Source: JBKDZR01 sp047971485
GTDB taxonomy: Bacteria > Pseudomonadota > Alphaproteobacteria > Rhodobacterales > Rhodobacteraceae
Assembly (NCBI GenBank): GCA_047971485.1
Contig: JBKDZR010000015.1
Location: 1-41,050, forward strand
Reading direction: 5' to 3'
Length of the DNA stretch: 41,050 nucleotides
The notes beneath the pieces were generated by a model. The model had not been told where the DNA came from. It was given only the letters and a program-made list of their open reading frames with translations, and did no database searches. How positions within the stretch are numbered: position 1 is the stretch's first letter; every line of letters begins with the position of its first letter. Made by a program: the position numbers and the translations under genes. This document shows positions 34,686 through 41,050 of this stretch, one piece after another.

Positions 34686-34725
34686 AGGGCGTGTCGTGTG
34701 ACTGCGGGGGAACGCGACACGCCCT
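34686..34725. terminator. Long inverted repeat between convergent antiporter and fmt genes
   Basis: AGGGCGTGTCG (34686-34696) is perfectly complementary to CGACACGCCCT (34715-34725), and three more pairs (one G-U) extend it inward to a 14-bp stem with a 12-base loop. It sits between the stops of two convergent genes, so a two-way terminator is the first reading. A remnant of a small mobile element is an alternative. Confidence 0.6.
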
Positions 34726-34788
34726 AAACGCGTCGGGCTATCGGCACGGCTTATCCCTCTGCCGTTCCTTTCCGCGCGGCCCAGGATC

Positions 34789-35688
34789 CTACCCCAAACG
34801 GGCAGGCACAGCCGTTCCACGCAGAAAATCGTCTGCAGCCACGGGTTTACGTCCCTGCCGTTGCAGCGTCAGGATCTCGACCGCCCCATCGCCACAGGCC
34901 ACGGTCAGCCCGTTCAGCACCGTGCCCGGATTGCCCGAGCCTGTGCTCAGACGGGCGCGCAGCAGCTTGGTCCGCTCGCCCCCGATCTCGGTCCATGCCC
35001 CCGGAAACGGGGACAGCCCGCGGATCTGCCGGTCCACCGCAACCGCCGGGCGGGCCCAGTCCACACGCGCCTCGGCCTTGTCGATCTTGGCGGCATAGGT
35101 GACGCCGATCTCGGGCTGGGGCACGGCAATCAGCGCATCCAGCCCGGCCAGCGCCTCGATAATCAGATCGGCGCCAAGGACGGACAGCCGGTCATGCAGA
35201 TCCGCCGTGGTCTCCTCGGCCCCGATGGCCAGCGCCCGGCGCAACAGCACCGGGCCGGTATCCAGCCCCGCCTCCATCCGCATGATGCAAACCCCGGTCT
35301 CGGCATCCCCGGCCATGATCGCGCGATGGATCGGTGCCGCCCCCCGCCAGCGCGGCAAAAGCGAGGCATGGATGTTCAGGCAGCCCAAACGCGGCATATC
35401 GAGCACCGCCTGAGGCAGGATCAGCCCATAGGCGACCACCACGGCAACATCGGCCTTCAGCGCAGCAAAGCCGGCCCGAACCTCGGGATCGGCAAAAGAC
35501 ACCGGCACCCGCACGGGCAGGCCCAAGGCCTCGGCCCGGCGCTGAACCGGGCTGGGACGGTCCTTCTTGCCCCGCCCGGCGGGGCGCGGGGGCTGGCAGT
35601 AGACGGCGGCCACCTCATGTCCGGCGGCAACCAGCGCCTTCAGAACCGGCACCGAGAACTCTGGCGTGCCCATGAAAACCACGCGCAT
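34789..35688 (-). CDS. fmt: Methionyl-tRNA formyltransferase Fmt
   Basis: Formylates initiator Met-tRNA for translation start. The 299-residue protein opens with VVFMGTPEFSVPVL. It has the formyl-transfer site N105-I-H107 in CLNIHASLLPRWRGAAPI, followed by the conserved EAGLDTGPVLL Asp. The C-terminal tRNA-binding domain contains GLSPFPGAW. Its ATG shares one base with the TGA of the def-like gene (TGATG). It is the last gene of the def > def-like > fmt operon, which pairs formylation with deformylation. Confidence 0.96.
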   Translation of the reverse strand: MRVVFMGTPEFSVPVLKALVAAGHEVAAVYCQPPRPAGRGKKDRPSPVQRRAEALGLPVRVPVSFADPEVRAGFAALKADVAVVVAYGLILPQAVLDMPRLGCLNIHASLLPRWRGAAPIHRAIMAGDAETGVCIMRMEAGLDTGPVLLRRALAIGAEETTADLHDRLSVLGADLIIEALAGLDALIAVPQPEIGVTYAAKIDKAEARVDWARPAVAVDRQIRGLSPFPGAWTEIGGERTKLLRARLSTGSGNPGTVLNGLTVACGDGAVEILTLQRQGRKPVAADDFLRGTAVPARLG

Positions 35689-36194
35689 CAGCCCGCCCCC
35701 TTCGCCAGTTTCGCCGCCCGTTTCAGCAACATCTGGCGCTTTACCCGGCTGAGCCGGTCAAAATACATCCGCCCGGCCAGATGGTCGATCTGATGCTGAA
35801 CGCTGGTGGCCCAAAGCCCGACGAAATCGCGGTCCTCAACCTCGCCTGCGGCATTGAGAAACCGCACCGTGACCGCGCGGGGACGCTCGATCCGGGCCGA
35901 CACACCGGGCAGGTTCGGGCTGGCCTCATCATGGGTGCGCGGCTGAACCGAGGCATGCAGCACCACCGGATTCGCCATACACACCGCCTGGCCGCGCCCC
36001 TCCGAGGCATCGACCACCGCCAACCGCCGCATCACGCCGATCTGACAGGCGGCAAGGCCAACACCGGGCATCGCCTCCATCGTGTCGATCATGTCATCCC
36101 AGATCGCGCGGACCGTATCGTCCACCGCCGTTACCTCGGCGCAGGGCGTGCGCAGGCGCGGATCGGGCCAGGGGATGAACGGACGGATCGCCAA
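35688..36194 (-). CDS. Peptide deformylase-like protein lacking catalytic residues
   Basis: A 168-residue paralogue of peptide deformylase with all three motifs altered. Motif 1 is GVGLAACQIG (44-53, Pro to Cys). Motif 2, EGCLSIP in true Def, reads E90-A-S92-P-N-L-P, so the metal-binding Cys is Ser. Motif 3, HEIDH, reads H134-Q135-I-D-H138, so the catalytic Glu is Gln. The fold otherwise aligns end to end with the active copy directly upstream. It should not deformylate by the known mechanism. A structural, regulatory or altered-chemistry role is possible. It starts at TTG (complement of 36192-36194), overlapping nothing, two bases after the def stop, with a weak GGGA ribosome site. Confidence 0.88.
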   Translation of the reverse strand: MAIRPFIPWPDPRLRTPCAEVTAVDDTVRAIWDDMIDTMEAMPGVGLAACQIGVMRRLAVVDASEGRGQAVCMANPVVLHASVQPRTHDEASPNLPGVSARIERPRAVTVRFLNAAGEVEDRDFVGLWATSVQHQIDHLAGRMYFDRLSRVKRQMLLKRAAKLAKGAG

Positions 36195-36196
36195 GA

Positions 36197-36718
36197 TCAG
36201 TCCCGAGCACGTTCGCGTTTAAGCTTGACCATCTTGCGGGTAATCAACTGCCGCTTGAGCGGGGTCAGGTAGTCGATGAACAGCTTGCCGTTCAGGTGGT
36301 CGATCTCATGCTGGACACAGGTCGCCCACAGCCCATCGAAGGTTTCGGTCTGTTCGCGCCCGTCGCGGTCGATCCAGCGAACGGTGACCTCTTTGGGACG
36401 GGTCACCTCGGCATATTGATCCGGGATCGACAGGCAGCCTTCCTCGTAAGTGCTGGTTTCTTCCGACGCGGCCAGCACCTCGGGGTTGAACATGGCATAG
36501 GGGCGCGGGGTTTCGTTTTCTTCCTTGACGCAATCCATCACCACCAGCCGGTCCAGCACCCCGATCTGGGGCGCGGCCAGTCCGATGCCCGGGGCCTCAT
36601 ACATGGTGGCCAGCATATCATCGGCCAGAAGGCGCAGATCATCGGTGATGTCCACGATGGGGGCGGCCACCTTCTTCAGGCGCGGGTCGGGATGGATCAG
36701 GATCGGTCGAATGGTCAT
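36197..36718 (-). CDS. def: Peptide deformylase Def
   Basis: Metalloenzyme that removes the formyl group from nascent proteins. All motifs are intact: GIGLAAPQIG, EEGCLSIP and QHEIDH. I prefer the ATG at 36718 (MTIRPILIHPDPRLKKVA, 173 residues), which gives the usual N-terminus. An ATG three codons upstream at 36727 is the other option, and neither has a clear ribosome site. It is first in the def > def-like > fmt operon. Confidence 0.95.
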   Translation of the reverse strand: MTIRPILIHPDPRLKKVAAPIVDITDDLRLLADDMLATMYEAPGIGLAAPQIGVLDRLVVMDCVKEENETPRPYAMFNPEVLAASEETSTYEEGCLSIPDQYAEVTRPKEVTVRWIDRDGREQTETFDGLWATCVQHEIDHLNGKLFIDYLTPLKRQLITRKMVKLKRERARD

Positions 36719-36727
36719 GGGCTGCAT

Positions 36728-37054
36728 GTAGGCGATGGCGTCGGGCGGTGCAATCGGGGCGTTCGCGGCGCGGGGCAGATATCATGCGTGCACGGGGCCA
36801 GAGGGGAAAGGCCCATGTTGGGTCTTGGCAGCGCGCATCACCGCCCCCCGGCACGGCGATTGGCCGACGCATGCACGCAACTTGAAGGTCGCGCCGCCAT
36901 GGCCACCATAAATCGCACTGTTCCTGGCCTTGGGCCGCCGCACTGCGGCCCAACGTTGCGCGGCTGGGTCACCGGTCTTCCCCCCCACCCCGGGGGCTTG
37001 CGCATGGCCGGCAATGGGCTAGCCTGCGCCGGCCAGACTGAAAGGACCCCCCAG
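36728..37054. other. Intergenic region def / PatB-like gene
   Basis: About 325 bases between divergent genes. Open frames pass through it on both strands but end as extensions of known genes or lack motifs. It must hold the two promoters; I cannot single out convincing -35/-10 pairs. AAAGGA near 37040 is the ribosome site of the PatB-like gene. Confidence 0.5.
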
Positions 37055-38227
37055 ATGGATTTCGACACGCCAATCAACCGCCGCGGCACCAATTGTTCGA
37101 AATGGGACATGATGGAGCCCCTCCACGGCGTGCCCGCTGAGGACGGGCTGGCCATGTGGGTGGCGGATATGGACTTTCGCGCCCCTGATCCGGTGCAACA
37201 GGCGGTGGCCCGGCTGAACCGGCACGGCATTTACGGCTATCCAGGCAGCGATGCCGCCTATCGTCAGGCGATCTGCTGGTGGATGGATCAGCGCCATGGC
37301 TGGAATGTGGATCCCGAGTGGATCTTTTCCACCCATGGGCTGGTCAACGGCACGGCGCTTTGCGTCGATACCTGGACCGATCCGGGCGATGCCGTGGTGG
37401 TCATGTCCCCGGTTTATCACGCCTTTGCCCGGGTGATCCGCGCCGCCGGGCGTGAATTGCGCGAATGCCCGCTGAAGCTGAACAATGACCGCTATGAAAT
37501 GGACTTCGACACCTGGGACGGCATGATGCAGGGCAATGAGCGGCTGCTGATCCTCTGCTCGCCACACAATCCCGGCGGCCGGGTCTGGACCGCCGAGGAA
37601 TTGCACGGCGTCGCGGCCTTTGCCCGCCGGCACGATCTGATCCTGGTGTCCGACGAAATCCACAGCGATCTGATCCTGCCCGGCCATCGCCATCTTCCCA
37701 TGTCCCTGGCCGCCCCGGATATCCGTGACCGGCTGGTGATGATGACGGCGGCAACCAAGACCTTCAACATCGCCGGGGCCCATATCGGCAACGTGATCAT
37801 CGAGGACGACCTGCTGCGCCAGCAATTCGCCGGTCGGATGGATGCGCTGGGGATGTCGCCGGGTCTGTTTGGCCTGGAGATGGTCACCGCCGCCTACAGC
37901 CCGGATGGCGCGGCCTGGGTGGATGCGCTGTGCCGGTATCTGGATACCAACCGTCAGATCTTTGATCAGGGGATCGCGGCCATTCCAGGGCTACGTTCCA
38001 TGCCGCTGGAGGGGACTTATCTGGCCTGGGTCGATTTCGCCGACACCGGCATGACACCGACCGAGTTCACCGACCGGGTGCAGAAAGAGGCGCGGATTGC
38101 GGTGAATGGCGGCGGCTCCTTCGGGCTGGGGGGTGACAGCTTTCTGCGCTTCAACCTTGGGATGCCCAAGGCCCGGATCGAAGAGGCGGTGGCCCGGCTG
38201 CACAAAGCATTTGCAGATCTGCAATAA
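37055..38227 (+). CDS. PatB/MalY-family cystathionine beta-lyase
   Basis: Fold-type I PLP enzyme of 390 residues from the ATG at 37055. It begins FDTPINRRGTNCSKWD and MWVADMDFRAPDPV, both hallmarks of the MalY/PatB branch. PLP residues are D200 in VSDEIHSDL and the Schiff-base Lys K235 in TAATKTFNIAG; SPHNPGGRVW is the substrate loop. GSFGLGGDSFLRFNLG lies near the end with the carboxylate-binding Arg. Members cleave cystathionine or other C-S substrates; the exact substrate is open. The frame extends far upstream through antisense def, which I reject. Confidence 0.93.
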   Translation: MDFDTPINRRGTNCSKWDMMEPLHGVPAEDGLAMWVADMDFRAPDPVQQAVARLNRHGIYGYPGSDAAYRQAICWWMDQRHGWNVDPEWIFSTHGLVNGTALCVDTWTDPGDAVVVMSPVYHAFARVIRAAGRELRECPLKLNNDRYEMDFDTWDGMMQGNERLLILCSPHNPGGRVWTAEELHGVAAFARRHDLILVSDEIHSDLILPGHRHLPMSLAAPDIRDRLVMMTAATKTFNIAGAHIGNVIIEDDLLRQQFAGRMDALGMSPGLFGLEMVTAAYSPDGAAWVDALCRYLDTNRQIFDQGIAAIPGLRSMPLEGTYLAWVDFADTGMTPTEFTDRVQKEARIAVNGGGSFGLGGDSFLRFNLGMPKARIEEAVARLHKAFADLQ

Positions 38228-38316
38228 ATGCCCCCCTCACCCGGGCGTGAGCGATCGCGATTTGCCACGATCGCACCACACCCGGTAAGATGGCAACAGG
38301 CAAGATGAGCAGGACA

Positions 38317-38886
38317 ATGACCCAAGGATACCGACTGACCCGCCGCGCAGCACTGGCAGGCGGCCTGACCGCGCTGGCGGCCCCGGCGTTGGCCCAGGAC
38401 CTGACCGACACGGACACCGAGACCGCCCGGCGCAACATCGCCGGGTTTCGCGCGATCCGATGGCAAGACCATTTCGACAGCCCCGGCAAGACCACGCTGA
38501 TCGCCGACACCCGCACCCGGACATTGCACTACTGGAACGCCGAGGGCACAGGCCACCGGGTTTTCCCCAGTTCGGTGCCCCTGACCGAGGAACTGACCAA
38601 GCGCGGCTATACCGAAGTGGTGCGCAAGAAGACCGGGCCGGACTGGACCCCCACCCCCAGCATGGTCCAGCGCAACCCGGATCTGCACTATATCCCCGCC
38701 GGCCCCGACAGCCCGCTTGGGTCCCATGCGCTGTACCTGAGCTGGCCGGCCTATCTGATCCATGGCACCCATGACACGCGCAAGATCGGGCGACCGTCCT
38801 CGGACGGGTGCATCGGTCTTTATAACGAGGCGATCGCCGAACTGTATGAGGTGGTCCCCATCGGCGCGCAGGTACGCATCATCTGA
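38317..38886 (+). CDS. L,D-transpeptidase (YkuD family), exported
   Basis: Cell-wall enzyme that makes or edits 3-3 crosslinks or anchors proteins to peptidoglycan. It has 189 residues from the ATG at 38317; in-frame ATGs at 38305 and 38290 are alternatives. The N-terminus has a twin-arginine-like signal (RLTRRAALAGGLTALAAPALAQ). The YkuD site is H149-G-T-H followed by S-S-D-G-C165-I-G-L. The usual Arg after Cys-Ile is Gly, a variant I associate with alphaproteobacterial members. It follows the PatB-like gene by about 90 bases and converges with cobM. Confidence 0.9.
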   Translation: MTQGYRLTRRAALAGGLTALAAPALAQDLTDTDTETARRNIAGFRAIRWQDHFDSPGKTTLIADTRTRTLHYWNAEGTGHRVFPSSVPLTEELTKRGYTEVVRKKTGPDWTPTPSMVQRNPDLHYIPAGPDSPLGSHALYLSWPAYLIHGTHDTRKIGRPSSDGCIGLYNEAIAELYEVVPIGAQVRII

Positions 38887-38921
38887 CGCAAGGCGCAGCC
38901 GCGATACACGGCTCCGGTTGC

Positions 38922-38936
38922 GGCCCGGTTCGGGCC
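38922..38936. terminator. Short hairpin between convergent genes
   Basis: GGCCCG and CGGGCC form a perfect six-base stem around GTT, between the L,D-transpeptidase and cobM stops. There is no T-tract. It could act as a weak two-way terminator. Confidence 0.4.
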
Positions 38937-38940
38937 CCAG

Positions 38941-39711
38941 TCACGCAGAACTGCGCATCGGGCGCAGCACATGGGGATGGGCCGGATCGTACAGCGCGCT
39001 GTCGGTGAAATCCCGCACCTCGCCCAGAACCGGCCCCACCAGGATCAGCGCCGTGCGGGTGATCTTGGCCGCGCGCACCTTTTCACGAATATCCGACAAG
39101 GTGCCGCGCAGGAACATCTGATCCGGCCAACCCACGCGATAGGCCACCACCACCGGGCACTCGGCACCGTAATGGGGGGTCAGCACCCGCTCGATTTCCC
39201 GCAAGGCCCGGATGCCCAGATGAATGGCCAGGGTAGCCCCGGTTCGGGCAAAGTTTTCCAGCGCCTCGCCCGATGGCATGGCGGTCGATTTCATCGACAC
39301 CCGGGTCAGGACGATGGACTGGGCGATCTCGGGCACGGTCAGTTCCTGCCCCAGCGCAGCGGCGGCGGCGGCATAAGCCGGCACGCCCGGCACGATTTCA
39401 TAGGGGATGTCCTCGGCGCGCAGCCGGCGGATCTGTTCCGCAATCGCCCCGTAAAGCGACGGATCCCCGGAATGCACCCGCGCCACATCCTGCCCCCGGC
39501 CATGGGCCTGGCGGATCAGGGCATGGGTGTCTTCCAGCGTCATGGGGGCGGTATCGGCCACCAGCGCGCCCTCCGGCGCCCCGGCCACCACCTGTGCCGG
39601 AACCAGCGAACCGGCATAAAGACAAACGGGGCAGGCCGCGATCAGCCGTTGCGCCTTCAGCGTCAGAAGTTCGGGGTCGCCGGGTCCGGCGCCAATGAAA
39701 TAGACGGTCAC
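38941..39711 (-). CDS. cobM: Precorrin-4 C11-methyltransferase CobM
   Basis: SAM-dependent methylase of the aerobic cobalamin pathway. The 256-residue protein starts VYFIGAGPGDPELLTLKAQRLI, the tetrapyrrole-methylase opening. It has the CobM/CbiF pattern VHSGDPSLYGAIAEQ and PYEIVPGVPAYAAAAAALGQELTVPEIAQSIVLTR. The cobalt-early CbiF cannot be excluded from sequence alone. The start is GTG (complement of 39709-39711), seven bases after the aminotransferase stop. No other cob gene lies in the window. Confidence 0.93.
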   Translation of the reverse strand: MTVYFIGAGPGDPELLTLKAQRLIAACPVCLYAGSLVPAQVVAGAPEGALVADTAPMTLEDTHALIRQAHGRGQDVARVHSGDPSLYGAIAEQIRRLRAEDIPYEIVPGVPAYAAAAAALGQELTVPEIAQSIVLTRVSMKSTAMPSGEALENFARTGATLAIHLGIRALREIERVLTPHYGAECPVVVAYRVGWPDQMFLRGTLSDIREKVRAAKITRTALILVGPVLGEVRDFTDSALYDPAHPHVLRPMRSSA

Positions 39712-39718
39712 GGCCGGA

Positions 39719-40573
39719 TCACAGCCCCGCCTTCAGACTTTCCTCGATATAGATCTCGCGCAGGCGTTTCGCGATCGGGCCGGGCTTGCCACCGTTCAGA
39801 TCCACCCCATCAACACTGACCACCGGCAGGACGAATGTGGTGGCCGAGGTCACAAAGGCCTCGGCCGCATCCTGCGCCTCTTTGATGGTGAAGGGACGTT
39901 CCTCAACCGTCATCTGCGCCTCGCGGGCAAAGCGTAACACCGCCGCCCGAGTGATGCCCGACAGGATCTCATGGCCCAGTTGGCGGGTGACGATCTTGCC
40001 ATCGCGGGTCACGATATAGGCGTTGTTCGAGGTGCCTTCGGTGACCGCGCCATCCTCGACCATCCAGGCATCATCGGCACCGGCAGCCTTGGCCTGCATC
40101 TTGCCCATGGACGGATAAAGCAACTGCACCGTCTTGATATCCCGCCGCCCCCAACGTTCATCGGGGATCGAGATGATCCGCAGTCCCTTGGCCGCCTTCG
40201 GGCTGTTGGTCAGGGACAATTTCTGGGTGAACAACACAACGGTTTGTTCTGCGGCCTCGGGGAAAAGGAAATCACGATCCGCCGCGCCCCGGGTGATCTG
40301 CAGATAAACCAGGCCTTCGTCGATGCCGTTCTCGGCCACCAGCTTGTGATGGATGGCCAGCAGATCAGCCTCGGGCATGGGCATATCCATGCCCAGTTCA
40401 GTCAGCGATCGGGCCAGCCGTGCCGCATGGCCGGGAAAGTCCAGCAACTTGCCGCCCAGAACCGAGGTCACCTCATAGACGCCATCGGCGAACAGAAAGC
40501 CCCGATCAAAGACCGAGATCCTGGCCTCTTCTTCCGGCAGGTACTGACCGTTGACATAGACGATGCGGCTCAT
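39719..40573 (-). CDS. dat: D-amino-acid aminotransferase (class IV)
   Basis: PLP-dependent fold-type IV aminotransferase of 284 residues, best matched to D-alanine aminotransferase. The opening IVYVNGQYLPEEEARISVFDRGFLFADGVYEV is typical. The Schiff-base Lys is K147 in RRDIKTVQLLY, and the PLP-binding Glu lies in DGAVTEGTSNNAYIV. It would make or use D-Glu/D-Ala, linking to peptidoglycan or D-amino-acid catabolism. Branched-chain aminotransferases share the fold but differ in these motifs. An AAAGGA ribosome site lies before the ATG. cobM follows closely on the same strand. Confidence 0.92.
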   Translation of the reverse strand: MSRIVYVNGQYLPEEEARISVFDRGFLFADGVYEVTSVLGGKLLDFPGHAARLARSLTELGMDMPMPEADLLAIHHKLVAENGIDEGLVYLQITRGAADRDFLFPEAAEQTVVLFTQKLSLTNSPKAAKGLRIISIPDERWGRRDIKTVQLLYPSMGKMQAKAAGADDAWMVEDGAVTEGTSNNAYIVTRDGKIVTRQLGHEILSGITRAAVLRFAREAQMTVEERPFTIKEAQDAAEAFVTSATTFVLPVVSVDGVDLNGGKPGPIAKRLREIYIEESLKAGL

Positions 40574-41050
40574 GGGTGATTCCTTTCACGATCGGACCGG
40601 TCCGGTCTATCGCCCGGGTGCCGCGCCGTCCATGCCGGCATCGGATTGCGTCAGGGGAGACGTGGATTTTCAGCGATATGACAAAATTGCGCTGTGCCCA
40701 TCTGGGCGGACACGCCGTAACTTTGCGCCGTCAGGCCGGAGACGGGACACTCCTCGGCAACGCACCCCTTTGGACAACGGCCCAGGGGGATGGATCAGCG
40801 GGCCTGAAACGGGGACACATCTTTGCCCGAAGGACTGGTTTGAGGCCTTGTTGACCTTAGCCATCCGCAGAGCAAGCCGCGCCAGCGCCGGACCGGGGGC
40901 TGGCGCATCCACCCTGTGATCAGCGCGGGTCATGGCAGCCGTGGTAGCAAAACCTCAGAGCGTCGCGTAACGGTGGCCGAGCGCCAGACCGGTGGGCCGC
41001 CCCAGTGATGGCGCGGCGCCCGTTCCGGGCTTGTCCCGCGCCGAGGGGAT
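40574..41050. other. Window end, no gene recognised
   Basis: About 475 bases beyond the aminotransferase start. Frames up to 118 codons exist on both strands, but their products are Arg/Pro-rich, overlap one another and show no family motif. I see no tRNA or repeat. It probably contains the dat promoter and the approach to an unseen gene. Confidence 0.5.

Noticed and set aside
36296..37054. N-terminal extension of the PatB-like enzyme
   Set aside because: Mostly antisense to def; family N-terminus starts at 37055.
40563..40933. Three overlapping short frames at the window end
   Set aside because: They overlap each other on both strands, lack family motifs and convincing ribosome sites, and have atypical Arg/Pro-rich products.
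1..41050. Search for defence islands, CRISPR, prophage, insertion sequences, tRNA genes
   Set aside because: By eye I found no spaced direct repeats, transposase, integrase, phage structural genes or tRNA-like cloverleaf; a tRNAscan or ISfinder run was not possible here.

Overview
The window looks like chromosomal DNA from a high-GC alphaproteobacterium, most likely Rhodobacterales (Rhodobacteraceae/Paracoccaceae). The basis is gene content and order: hemD next to a Mic60/mitofilin-like gene and a HemY-like gene, a def / def-like / fmt operon, a tsaD-gpsA-YciI-EVE operon, a VPLPA-CTERM-type surface protein, TRAP and Liv-type ABC transporters, and an IalB-family protein. I see no rRNA, tRNA, CRISPR array, insertion sequence, prophage or replication origin.

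Layout. (1) 139-6930: mutY (minus) diverges from a DUF721/DciA-like gene and a secreted DsbA-like gene (plus). These are followed by a minus-strand operon pmbA > cysQ > waaA > lpxK, which includes two lipid A/LPS core genes. (2) 7277-8430: yaiI, convergent with a TetR-family regulator. (3) 8593-15669: an operon for a Liv-type ABC transporter (binding protein, LivH, and one 832-residue LivM-LivG-LivF fusion), a cytosine-deaminase-like amidohydrolase and an AMI1-like amidase. (4) 15834-18769: a TRAP transporter (dctP, dctQ, dctM), with dctM broken by a one-base frameshift, then a convergent hydroxypyruvate-isomerase-like gene. (5) 19512-23284: the minus-strand heme/envelope cluster hemD > Mic60-like > HemY-like. 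(6) 23330-26080: tsaD-gpsA-YciI-EVE with overlapping ends. (7) 26091-31125: cytochrome c, idi, rlmN, a VPLPA-CTERM-like protein, IalB-like protein and trhO. (8) 31276-34509: pncA and an NhaP-type antiporter carrying a cyclic-nucleotide-binding-like domain. (9) 34789-36718: def > degenerate def-like > fmt. (10) 37055-40573: PatB/MalY-like lyase, L,D-transpeptidase, cobM and a D-amino-acid aminotransferase. The last ~480 bases hold no gene I can support.

The most interesting part is 7720-18769. An 18-bp inverted repeat of the form TGTAAGYGnnCRCTTRCA lies upstream of the ABC-transporter operon (8508-8525). A near-identical one lies upstream of the TRAP operon (15794-15811). A TetR-family gene diverges from the first operon. 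The simplest reading is one regulon under one repressor: uptake of a nitrogen-containing compound by the ABC system, intracellular hydrolysis by the amidohydrolase and amidase, and a TRAP carrier for an acid that may be a related substrate or product. The compound itself cannot be read from sequence. Three protein-level oddities sit in this regulon: the three-domain transporter fusion, a degenerate ABC signature in its first ATPase domain, and an Asn where cytosine deaminase has its metal-binding Asp. A second clear oddity is the def-like protein, which has lost the metal-ligand Cys and catalytic Glu of peptide deformylase.
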